NCBI GenBank assembly: GCA_015232315.1
Contig: JADFZZ010000017.1
Span: forward strand, 31,674 to 95,673
Direction of reading: 5' to 3'
DNA length: 64,000 bases
Source of the DNA: SAR324 cluster bacterium
Lineage (GTDB): Bacteria; SAR324; NAC60-12
Within the stretch, counting starts at the first letter, position 1, and each line of letters opens with the position of its first letter. Both the position numbers and the translations under genes were made by a program. Below, piece after piece: positions 43,176-51,219 of the stretch. The notes below the pieces were generated by a model. That model saw nothing but the letters and a program-made list of their open reading frames with translations. It did no database searches and was not told the DNA's origin.

Positions 43176-45155
43176 TTGGAAGACTTTGACATGGCCACAG
43201 ACCTTGGGCCAATTACGGTTCCTCCCGGACAGCAAACGCCTGGTCCAGCCTCTGCGTCTCAAAGTGGGGCTGAGTATGGCCGCAACGATGGCTTAAGCGG
43301 TGGAGCACCAGTTTTATCACTGGATAAAGCATGGTTGCACCAGAACCTGCTCAACTGGACCGATCATCATCCACGAAAAACCGGTTGGAATGAATCGGAT
43401 CAAAAAATTTTATTGCAGTTGTTTGAAGAGCTCCATGACCAGAAAGTGACACCTTTGTTTGACGGCTTCTGCGACCACATGAGTGGAATCGATGCCGGCC
43501 CCGGGATTGCTCAGGAATTGATTCAACGGTTTCAAAACTTTTTCAGATGGATCATTCGACAGGAACTTGTGGCTGATTTTGTATTCAATGTGAGGTTCCA
43601 ATCCATCAAGGGGCAGGGGGTCTCGATTGTTTACTGCAATGCCCGAACCGGATTGTTTGTATTTCGTCTGCTGCAGGAATGCCACAAATTTCTAAACCTG
43701 CGCTGGCGTCCCTGTGATGCGGAAACAGATGCCCTCTATTTCTCACAGTGGCTGAATTTATGCCGCTCGTTGGCCTTCAGGGAAATGGATGATGAAGTGA
43801 TGCCCTACTGGGCCAATATGGAACTACAGGACCTGGAATTCCATGATATATCGTTTCATGGAATCCAATCTGTCAGTACCTCGTGGAAGCGTCAAAAAAT
43901 GCGGTTTGTCCGTTTTCTGGATCCTGTTCTGGAACATTGTGATTTCAGTGAGTGTGAGCTGCTGGATTCCCAAATCATGAATGCCCGACTCCAACATGCG
44001 GATTTTAAAAAGTCACATCTGTCTGTAGATATCCGTAACTCGGATTTAAGCCATGCTGACTTTTCGTTTTCCAACATCCGGTTCAGTGCGATGAAAGAAT
44101 GTGTTCTGGATCATGCAAGGTTTGTAGAATCCAACATGGAGCGGATGGATTTGTATTTATCCCGTGGAACCGGGGTACATTTCAGCCATTGCCAGATGGA
44201 AGAAGCCAATTTGATCAAAGGTATTTTTCCCGGGTGTCAGTTTGACCATACCATGCTGAAACGATGTGTCAGCATGGACGCGCAATTCAACGATTGTGAC
44301 TTTTCCCATGCGGACTTGACTGGGGCCTCCATGAGTCGCTGTGAAGCTCAAAACGCCAAATTCATCAATGCGTCCCTGGTGGAAGCCAACCTGTATCAGG
44401 CAAATCTTGAAAATTCAGATTTCACAGCCGCCAATTTGACGGATTCCTACATGATCAATGCCAACCTGGTGAAAGCGGTATTCAATCATGCGATTCTGGA
44501 ACGCACACTCCTGCGTGGTGCCAAAATGAATGAGTGTCAGATGATCAGCGCAAACCTGACTCAGGTTGACCTCTCCTACGCCCAACTGGTAAAAACAAAC
44601 CTGGAACACGCGAACATGACGGGTGCTGTCCTGAAATCCGCGAATATGGAAGGAACGTTGTTTACAGGAGCTCATTTGCTTGGCGTTGACCTGACAGGAG
44701 CGCATCTTGAAGGCGCGGTGATGAAAAATGTCGATTTTTCGGGTGTGAAACTGACAGAAGCTCAATTACGCAATGCGGATCTGTCGGGAAATAATCTATC
44801 CAAAGTCGATCTGACCAATGTCGATCTTCGTGGTGCCAATCTGAGCCACTGCTACCTGGAAAAAGTTGATTTGCGTCATGCGAAAATGGGGCGGGCCAAT
44901 TTGACAGGAACCCGGATGAAAGGCGCTAAACTGAACAATGCCATGCTCTCAGGTGCCAATCTGTCAACCGCTGATTTGAGAGAAGCAGACCTTCGTGGTA
45001 CAGATTTAACCGAGCGGGAACTCCGTAAGGCTCACGAGAATGGAGCGTTGATGGAAGATGCTCTGGTCTTTATGAAAGATGCTGATTATCATTGTAAAAT
45101 TTTACAGGGTGCCCTGATTTTTGTTAAAGTCCCCCCCAAAAAACGCGTGAATTAG
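43176..45155 (+). CDS. Pentapeptide-repeat protein
   Basis: A 659-residue soluble protein. The start is TTG at 43176, six bases after AAGGAG; an ATG at 43191 is 21 bases away and therefore less likely. Residues about 1-210 are a unique domain. From about 215 to 640 runs a right-handed quadrilateral beta-helix of A(D/N)LXX units such as ADLTGASMSRCEAQNAKFIN and ANLYQANLENSDFTAANLTD. Such proteins can mimic DNA and bind gyrase, or act as scaffolds. It is followed 35 bases later by a CheA-like pseudokinase gene. Confidence 0.85.
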   Translation: MEDFDMATDLGPITVPPGQQTPGPASASQSGAEYGRNDGLSGGAPVLSLDKAWLHQNLLNWTDHHPRKTGWNESDQKILLQLFEELHDQKVTPLFDGFCDHMSGIDAGPGIAQELIQRFQNFFRWIIRQELVADFVFNVRFQSIKGQGVSIVYCNARTGLFVFRLLQECHKFLNLRWRPCDAETDALYFSQWLNLCRSLAFREMDDEVMPYWANMELQDLEFHDISFHGIQSVSTSWKRQKMRFVRFLDPVLEHCDFSECELLDSQIMNARLQHADFKKSHLSVDIRNSDLSHADFSFSNIRFSAMKECVLDHARFVESNMERMDLYLSRGTGVHFSHCQMEEANLIKGIFPGCQFDHTMLKRCVSMDAQFNDCDFSHADLTGASMSRCEAQNAKFINASLVEANLYQANLENSDFTAANLTDSYMINANLVKAVFNHAILERTLLRGAKMNECQMISANLTQVDLSYAQLVKTNLEHANMTGAVLKSANMEGTLFTGAHLLGVDLTGAHLEGAVMKNVDFSGVKLTEAQLRNADLSGNNLSKVDLTNVDLRGANLSHCYLEKVDLRHAKMGRANLTGTRMKGAKLNNAMLSGANLSTADLREADLRGTDLTERELRKAHENGALMEDALVFMKDADYHCKILQGALIFVKVPPKKRVN

Positions 45156-45190
45156 AAATTATTTATTAAAATTGAAACAAGAGTCATACC

Positions 45191-46747
45191 ATGATCAAAC
45201 TTTGCCATCTGCCGTTCTGTTTAATGGAATTCCAGTCGAGTAAACTGATCTATAATAATTTTCATTATTTTCCGGAATATCAGGGTTTCTGGCCTCATCA
45301 GGAAGATCTGAACAACAATAATCTTTACAGCAGTATCCTCGCCAAACATGATATTGAAGATCTGGATAAGGTCTTTCATTGGATCGAAACCATCAAACTC
45401 TCTCCTCCCAGAGGAATCCCGGAAATAGAAAACCGGTGCCCTGTTCTCACGATTGATCACAACAACCTGAAGTATCATCTGAAATTCAGCATTTATCTGG
45501 GAAACAAACAAAGCCCCCTATTTCTGATCCTGCATCTGATCCCTGAAGATCAGATCAACCACATTGATCAGGAGGATCGTCGTATTTTTATGGATCAACT
45601 CGAACAATGCCACAGGGGACTCAGTTTCGGTGAAGCTTTTTTCAATTATTCTGTCCAGGATATTGCCATACTGGCCAACACCATCTCCATGATCATCAAG
45701 GACAATGACTTGATCAAGTTACCGGATTTAGAATCATCACTCGATCGTATCAAAAAAATTGGAATATGGTTACAACTCCATCAAATGGTGGATACCTGTT
45801 TTGAACTTGAAGAAATTCTTGAACAAATGACAACGCAACCAGAATCGTCATTGAAGAGTTTTCAAGCGTTTCAGGAAACCTGGAAAACCTTTGATTCGCT
45901 GGTTGCAGTGACAAACGCGGTGGCCAGTTATTCCAGATATCGCAAGGATATCGGCTATTTTCGCATCAGGAGAAGTCCTCTGGGAATGGAAGAGCGCCAG
46001 TATCAGGAAATGATCAAGGATTTTGAAATTCTTCAGCAATTGATTCATTATGACAACCCCAATGATCTTGTGAGAAAACATGCTGATAAATGTATGGGAT
46101 ATCTCAAACTGATGGATAAGGTGGTCTTGAATCAAACCTTGGGTCGATTGAAATCGATTGCGGCTGATTTGTCCCATGAACTGGGAAAATGTCTCAGATT
46201 TCATATTTCCTGCGAATGGATCATTGTCACAAATCACTATGCACAGCATTTGATCTGCAGATACCTCATCAATGTTCTCAGATATTTGATTGTCGAGCAT
46301 CTTGAACTTCCCAAAGAACGTGAGATGACGAAAAAACATCTTGTTTCCGAAATCCTGCTCAAGGTGGAGCAGGATGATCACAATGTTTATATTATTTATG
46401 AAGATAACGGCTTTGAATTTGACATGGCCAGTGTGGTCGAACGTGCTCTTGAAAAGAAGCTCATCACAGAAACAATGTCAGAATGGATGTTGGATCAGGG
46501 ACGTGAAAATGTATATAATCTGATGCTTAAACAAGGCTTTGGTCCTCCAGTCAAACCACCACCAAACACCCTCTATGAACAGCATCTTTCATTAATTTAC
46601 GAAGAATCCAGTAATCTTCAGGGACACATGACTTTTGTGCGCAGAGGTCCATACAATGTTATAAAACTCCGTGTTCCCAAACAATCCAACGGCATCCTGC
46701 TTTTCCCCAAAAACCAACCACTGGAATTGGGACTGTTGAGGCTATAA
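45191..46747 (+). CDS. CheA-like ATPase-domain protein, apparently inactive
   Basis: A 518-residue soluble protein. Residues about 310-475 follow the dimerisation and ATP-binding parts of chemotaxis kinase CheA: LNQTLGRLKSIAADLSHELGK, LICRYLINVLRYLIVEHLELPKER, VYIIYEDNGFEFDMASVVERALEKKLIT, then VYNLMLKQGFGPP. The N box RNAVDHGIE of CheA is RYLIVEHLE, with the essential Asn lost (Tyr365); DDGRG becomes EDNGF; and the G2 box GRGVGMDVV is missing. No phosphotransfer His domain or CheW-like P5 domain is recognisable. It is probably a pseudokinase or scaffold. It follows the pentapeptide-repeat gene in one operon. Confidence 0.65.
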   Translation: MIKLCHLPFCLMEFQSSKLIYNNFHYFPEYQGFWPHQEDLNNNNLYSSILAKHDIEDLDKVFHWIETIKLSPPRGIPEIENRCPVLTIDHNNLKYHLKFSIYLGNKQSPLFLILHLIPEDQINHIDQEDRRIFMDQLEQCHRGLSFGEAFFNYSVQDIAILANTISMIIKDNDLIKLPDLESSLDRIKKIGIWLQLHQMVDTCFELEEILEQMTTQPESSLKSFQAFQETWKTFDSLVAVTNAVASYSRYRKDIGYFRIRRSPLGMEERQYQEMIKDFEILQQLIHYDNPNDLVRKHADKCMGYLKLMDKVVLNQTLGRLKSIAADLSHELGKCLRFHISCEWIIVTNHYAQHLICRYLINVLRYLIVEHLELPKEREMTKKHLVSEILLKVEQDDHNVYIIYEDNGFEFDMASVVERALEKKLITETMSEWMLDQGRENVYNLMLKQGFGPPVKPPPNTLYEQHLSLIYEESSNLQGHMTFVRRGPYNVIKLRVPKQSNGILLFPKNQPLELGLLRL

Positions 46748-46757
46748 ATTCATTGAG

Positions 46758-46796
46758 ATAACCGATCATGAAAATAATAATTTCATGATCGGTTAT
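46758..46796 (+). terminator. Perfect 16-bp stem hairpin
   Basis: ATAACCGATCATGAAA (46758-46773) pairs fully with 46781-46796 around a 7-base loop, 10 bases after the pseudokinase stop. No T tract follows, so it could be a rho-dependent end, an mRNA-stabilising hairpin, or a protein-binding palindrome. Confidence 0.5.
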
Positions 46797-46899
46797 AAAG
46801 GTATTTATGGATATCTCGAATCTGAAAGTATTACCCCGCCCGAATCGTGTGATCTGCCTGGCCATTACTGCTGAACGGCTCAACCAATTCCGTTATCAT

Positions 46900-47077
46900 C
46901 TCAAGAGTTGTAAGGTTTCAGTTATCAGCCTTCAGATTTTTATAAGCCATTGAAAATAAAAGTTTTCTGAATATCAAACTTTCAAAGAAACTTTTATGCT
47001 TATATTAAAAATCATAATAATTTCAATCAGTTCGTAAAAACTGAGAACTGAAAGCTGAGAACTTACTACTGTCGAGA
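46900..47077 (-). mobile_element. MITE-like element, copy 2 (about 177 bp, inverted)
   Basis: Reverse-complement copy of 3933-4109 with the same terminal inverted repeats and the same length. The 6-base word TATCAT flanks it at 46894-46899 and 47078-47083, matching a target-site duplication. The two copies differ by scattered substitutions and no large gap. Confidence 0.7.
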
Positions 47078-47096
47078 TATCATGATAGTTGGCTAT

Positions 47097-47164
47097 AAAA
47101 TTTCTTGATTTCAGCTTCATTGGACGGTTATCGGAGGCCTTCTCTAAATCCGTTATAATCAGGA
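47097..47164 (+). repeat. 68-bp dispersed repeat, copy 1
   Basis: Recurs in the same orientation at 57125-57192 with roughly 60 of 68 positions equal, sharing TCTTGATTTCAGCTTCATTG and CTAAATCCGTTAT. It lies inside a pair of 10-base inverted repeats at 47089-47098 and 47258-47267. Confidence 0.6.
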
Positions 47165-47396
47165 TAATGCAAGAAATTTTTTTGACTATTTGAATGGATA
47201 TGGTTAGACTCCGGTCCGCTTTAAAAATACCTCTCTTGTGGAAATACCTCAAATAGGTTATAGCCAATTTTTCAGACTTCATTTAATTCCCTGAATTGTT
47301 CGCGCAGAATGTATTGAATCCAGTTGCTCAACGGCTTCAATCATGATCCGACAGTTTTTCAGGCTTCAATGCGTGTTATCAGTTTAAGGATTGCTC

Positions 47397-48377
47397 ATGA
47401 TCAACGGTTTCGTAACTTCAACAGAAATATTTGTTCCCAAAATCAAGGTGATTGGTGCCGGCGGAGGTGGGGGAAACGTCGTTACCAAAATGGTGAACGT
47501 GGGCGTCAAAAATGTGGAGTTCATTACCTGTAATACGGATATGAAAGCCTTGAACCGTACCACGGCTGAGCTCAAAATTGAATTGGGCAAGAACCTGACC
47601 AGAGGCCTGGGTGCGGGAGCCAAACCTGAAATTGGAGAAGCCGCGGCTCGAGAAACACTCCAGGAACTGGAAGCGCATCTGGAGGGTGCAAACATGGTGT
47701 TTATCGCCGCAGGAATGGGGGGTGGAACCGGGACAGGCTCGGCACCTGTCATTGCGGAACTTTCCAAAAAGAAAAATATCCTCACTGTGGGGGTGGTCAC
47801 CACGCCGTTTTCGTTTGAAGGTAAAAAACGCATGCGTGTCGCTCTGCAGGGGATTGAAAAACTCAAAGGCTGCACAGACACGCTACTGGTGATTCCCAAT
47901 GATAAACTGCTGGGCGCCTCCAATCAGACAACCAGCCTGCTGGACGCGTTTCATCTGGCGGATGAAGTTCTCATGAACGCGATTCAAGGCATCACCGATC
48001 TGATCAATCATGTGGGGACCATCAATGTGGACTTCGCTGATGTGAAAACCATCATGGAAAACATGGGCCGGGCCGTGATTGGTAAGGGCACAGCCGCTGG
48101 GGATGACCGAATGCGCAGAGCCGCATGGCATGCGATCAACAGTCCATTGATGGAAGATACCGACATCCGTGGCGCCAAAGGGATTCTGGTGCATGTTATG
48201 GGATCCAATGACATGGGACTTCTGGAAATCAATGAAGCTATTGGCTCCATCCAGGAAATGGCGGATGATGACGTGAATATCATTTTTGGAGCGACCACCC
48301 TTGACGATATGCGTGATCATGTAACGGTCACTGTGATTGCCACCGGACTTCCGCACCATGATCACCCCATGCCATGA
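47397..48377 (+). CDS. FtsZ-type tubulin without C-terminal tail (FtsZm-like)
   Basis: GTP-binding tubulin homologue of the division ring. The start ATG at 47397 follows AAGGA by six bases. The 326-residue protein has IKVIGAGGGGGNVVTKMV, CNTDMKALN, RGLGAGAKPEIGEAAA, the tubulin signature AAGMGGGTGTGSAPVIA, and a T7 loop at NVDFADVKTIM. It stops at VIATGLPHHDHPMP, right after the globular core. The linker and conserved C-terminal peptide that bind FtsA and ZipA are missing. FtsZm of Magnetospirillum, encoded beside mamX and mamZ, is truncated in the same way. The next gene starts at its stop codon (ATGA). Confidence 0.88.
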   Translation: MINGFVTSTEIFVPKIKVIGAGGGGGNVVTKMVNVGVKNVEFITCNTDMKALNRTTAELKIELGKNLTRGLGAGAKPEIGEAAARETLQELEAHLEGANMVFIAAGMGGGTGTGSAPVIAELSKKKNILTVGVVTTPFSFEGKKRMRVALQGIEKLKGCTDTLLVIPNDKLLGASNQTTSLLDAFHLADEVLMNAIQGITDLINHVGTINVDFADVKTIMENMGRAVIGKGTAAGDDRMRRAAWHAINSPLMEDTDIRGAKGILVHVMGSNDMGLLEINEAIGSIQEMADDDVNIIFGATTLDDMRDHVTVTVIATGLPHHDHPMP

Positions 48378-49084
48378 CAACCCTCCCTGAGACCACAGTT
48401 CCCCTGTATCACACCATCAATGGCCCATGTCCCTACCGCCCGGAAGGCACATGGGAAAACCTCTCTTTTTTTATGGATAATCTTTCTGCTGAAAGTTATG
48501 AAGCACTGCTGAACCAGGGCTTTCGGAGAAGCGGATGTTCCATCTATCATCCTGTCTGTAAAAATTGCAGCATGTGTCTTCCGTTACGGGTCAACGTTCA
48601 TTCCTTTCAACCTACGAGGGGTCAGCGTAGAGCCTGGAATAAAAACACTGATATTCGCATTGAGTTCAGACCAGTGTCCTTCGATGACGAGGTTTTCAAT
48701 CTCTACCGGAAATATCAACTTCAATGGCATAATGCTCCAGCGCCTCCTGAAAAGCCGGAGTTTGTTTCATTTTTGATGGAAAGCCCTGTTTCCACAAAAA
48801 TGATGTGTTATTATCTCAACAATCAACTCATTGGAGTGGGTTGGGTCGATAAACTGAAAACCATGCTCAGTTCTGTATATTTTGCGTTTGACCCCGATTT
48901 TTCCTCCAGACGCCCCGGAGTCTTCTCCATGTTGTGTGAAATTGAATATGCCCGTCAATCAGGTTTCGACTGGGTTTATCTCGGATACTGGGTTGAAGAC
49001 TCACCTGCCATGAAATACAAATCGGATTATCAGCCTGCTGAAATTCTGATTGATCAAACATGGCATCCAGTGCAATCTCAATAG
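48374..49084 (+). CDS. bpt: Aspartate/glutamate leucyltransferase
   Basis: Transfers Leu from tRNA to proteins with N-terminal Asp or Glu. The 236-residue protein shows the family signature CPYRPEGTWENLSFFMDNLS, NQGFRRSGCSIYHPVCKNCSMCLPLRV (cysteines of the N-terminal domain), SSVYFAFDPDFSSRRPGVFSM and LGYWVEDSPAMKYKSDYQPAEIL. It overlaps the FtsZ-type gene by four bases. Together with aat it gives both branches of the bacterial N-end rule. Confidence 0.93.
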   Translation: MTTLPETTVPLYHTINGPCPYRPEGTWENLSFFMDNLSAESYEALLNQGFRRSGCSIYHPVCKNCSMCLPLRVNVHSFQPTRGQRRAWNKNTDIRIEFRPVSFDDEVFNLYRKYQLQWHNAPAPPEKPEFVSFLMESPVSTKMMCYYLNNQLIGVGWVDKLKTMLSSVYFAFDPDFSSRRPGVFSMLCEIEYARQSGFDWVYLGYWVEDSPAMKYKSDYQPAEILIDQTWHPVQSQ

Positions 49085-49094
49085 ACAATCCCTC

Positions 49095-51167
49095 ATGCCG
49101 TTTACCAGAATTATTCGTCAATTATTCACCACCTGGCTCACGCTGATTCTGCTGTTCACCATAGAACGTGTCTATTTTTTTACCGCGTTTTTTCCGGAAA
49201 CACTTCCCCGACCGATTCCAGTCAAGGCTGTTTTTCAGACATTTTTTGATGCGGGACGAATGGATATTTCCGTGTCGTCCCTGCTGATCCTGCCACCTGT
49301 GCTTTTACTGTTTCTGCTGGTGTGGGGGGCCGAAAATCGGCCGCTTGTCCGGTGGAGCAAGTTCTTCACAGGCTGGCGGATCTTTGTGACGGCAATGAGT
49401 ATTTTATGTCTTTTGATTGATCACTGGTTTTTTTCTTATTACCATGACCACTTCAATCCACTGTTCTGGGAATTCAGTAGCGGTGGTGGGGAGAACATGG
49501 CCAGGGTTCTGTTCAGTCTGCCTGATGAAATTCCCGTTCTGCCCATTGTCCGGGATATTCTGGCCTTCAGTCTGGGAGCCTTGGGATTGCATTGGGGGTT
49601 ATCCCGCCCGGCGTTCCATTGGGAACAACGTGTTTCTCTCAAACATCCTTTGAAACTTACTGCCATTCTGTTGCTGGTGCTTTTAGGTTGCCGGGGAACC
49701 TTCGGCATTCCATTGATCACCCAGTTCAAAAAACTCAGAACACCTCATCCGCATCTCAACCTGACTTACAGCAATCCCTGGTATGCGTTGTATGTGAGTT
49801 GGGAAAAAGATTTTCTGCCGGTTTGGAACATCAAACATCAGAAAGATACCATGAAACTGGGTGTGGAGGAGGTCCGTCCTGATTTCGAAAGATATGCGGC
49901 GCTGGATTCCCGTCGTAGGGTGACACAGCCGGAACCTGAATATCTCAGCATGGAATATGAAGTACCGGGGCTCTTTCAGCGTTATTTGAAGAAAAAGCCC
50001 AAACACATTGTGCTCATTTTCCTGGAATCCTTTGGGGATTGGGTGACAAAAATCGAGGTCGAGGATTTCAAACATAAAATCACACCGAATTTCACGGCGT
50101 TGAGAGAGCAGTCCATGGAATTTCTGGAATATTTTCCCGCGGGCGCACTGACCATGGAAAATCTGACCAAGGCGACTCTGGGAATTCCGTTACCCCGCAA
50201 TTTCCCTTATGAATACAATTTTTCAGCCGCCTTGAATCCCTTTCCTGATACAATGCCGAAAGCCATGAATAGAAAAGGCTACAAACCGCATTTCTTTTAT
50301 GGTGGACCTTTGACATGGCATCATCTGTATTATTATTTTTCAAAATGGAATTATGAACAGGTTTATGGCGAAAACAATGTGTCCAGGTCAGACACAGGCT
50401 GGTTTAGCGCCTATGATGAAAATCTGTATGAATTTCTGCATCAACATCTGGAATCCTCCTCAATACCCACCTTTAATTTTGTTCTGACCATCAGCAATCA
50501 TCCCCCCTATCGTGTTCCGGAATCATTTCAGTTTCAGACGCCCCCGGCGGTGGAACAGGCTTTGCCACCGACGGATAAACCCGATTATATCCAACGGAGA
50601 TTCAAGACCATTGCTTATGCGGACAAGGCCCTGGGTGAATTTTTCGAGAAGGCCAGAGCGTCCGGTTATTTTGATGAAACACTGTTCATTGTGACAGGCG
50701 ATCACGCGATCCAGGGTGGGTTTCGCTGGCCACCGGAAGAACGGTACCATACTTCCCGGATTCCTCTGCTGGTGTATGCCCCCAAGCTGCTCAAACAGCC
50801 TCAACTGAAAATCACACACCGTGGAACCCATCTGGACATGCTGCCAACGTTGCTCTCCATGCTCAATGAAGAACCTGTTCGCCTCAGGAGTTGGGGGCAT
50901 ACCATGCTGGAACCCTCAACCGATACATTTCTCAATTCACCATGGATCGATTGTCTAAGTGATATCTGTCTGTATCAGGAACAGCTTTATCGGGTAGATC
51001 CTGCCACAGACAGGATGAAGGCCTGTTTTGATGAGGGATGTGTGCAATCAGGACAATTGCTGAGAGAGGAGATATTGAGTTGGGGACGAACAGGACTGCA
51101 TTATTTTTTCCAGTTCAAACAGGACGACGCAAAAGAGGCCTTTCCTGATTTCAGCACACACAACTGA
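49095..51167 (+). CDS. LtaS-type membrane sulfatase/phosphotransferase
   Basis: The start MPFTRIIRQLFTTWLTLILL (49095) gives the first of about five transmembrane helices (to about residue 200). The extracytoplasmic catalytic domain follows, with HIVLIFLESFGDW (metal-binding Glu), GALTMENLTKATLGIP with the Thr/Ser nucleophile region, HFFYGGPLTWHHLYYY, and IVTGDHAIQGGF (Asp-His metal ligands), closing with HLDMLPTLLSML. The family transfers phosphoglycerol or phosphoethanolamine to surface glycans. It starts 10 bases after bpt. Which glycan it modifies is not known. Confidence 0.85.
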   Translation: MPFTRIIRQLFTTWLTLILLFTIERVYFFTAFFPETLPRPIPVKAVFQTFFDAGRMDISVSSLLILPPVLLLFLLVWGAENRPLVRWSKFFTGWRIFVTAMSILCLLIDHWFFSYYHDHFNPLFWEFSSGGGENMARVLFSLPDEIPVLPIVRDILAFSLGALGLHWGLSRPAFHWEQRVSLKHPLKLTAILLLVLLGCRGTFGIPLITQFKKLRTPHPHLNLTYSNPWYALYVSWEKDFLPVWNIKHQKDTMKLGVEEVRPDFERYAALDSRRRVTQPEPEYLSMEYEVPGLFQRYLKKKPKHIVLIFLESFGDWVTKIEVEDFKHKITPNFTALREQSMEFLEYFPAGALTMENLTKATLGIPLPRNFPYEYNFSAALNPFPDTMPKAMNRKGYKPHFFYGGPLTWHHLYYYFSKWNYEQVYGENNVSRSDTGWFSAYDENLYEFLHQHLESSSIPTFNFVLTISNHPPYRVPESFQFQTPPAVEQALPPTDKPDYIQRRFKTIAYADKALGEFFEKARASGYFDETLFIVTGDHAIQGGFRWPPEERYHTSRIPLLVYAPKLLKQPQLKITHRGTHLDMLPTLLSMLNEEPVRLRSWGHTMLEPSTDTFLNSPWIDCLSDICLYQEQLYRVDPATDRMKACFDEGCVQSGQLLREEILSWGRTGLHYFFQFKQDDAKEAFPDFSTHN

Positions 51168-51219
51168 ACCCAATATGAGATATGAGTAATATAATCCTTG
51201 AACTCTAGCAGGTTGCACT

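Larger units (their letters stand above)
46748..47396. other. Repeat-rich intergenic region before ftsZ
   Basis: About 650 bases made largely of repeats: a 16-bp hairpin, the second MITE-like copy, and a 68-bp dispersed repeat that lies inside a pair of 10-base inverted repeats (TTGGCTATAA at 47089 and its complement at 47258). A 47-codon frame from 46807 with AAAGG upstream runs into the MITE-like copy. It is not supported as a gene. Confidence 0.6.

Noticed and set aside
46807..46950. 47-codon frame MDISNLKVLPRPNRV... with AAAGG upstream
   Set aside because: It runs into the MITE-like copy, which supplies its last residues. Without the insertion it would be only about 36 codons. At most a remnant; not enough to call a gene.
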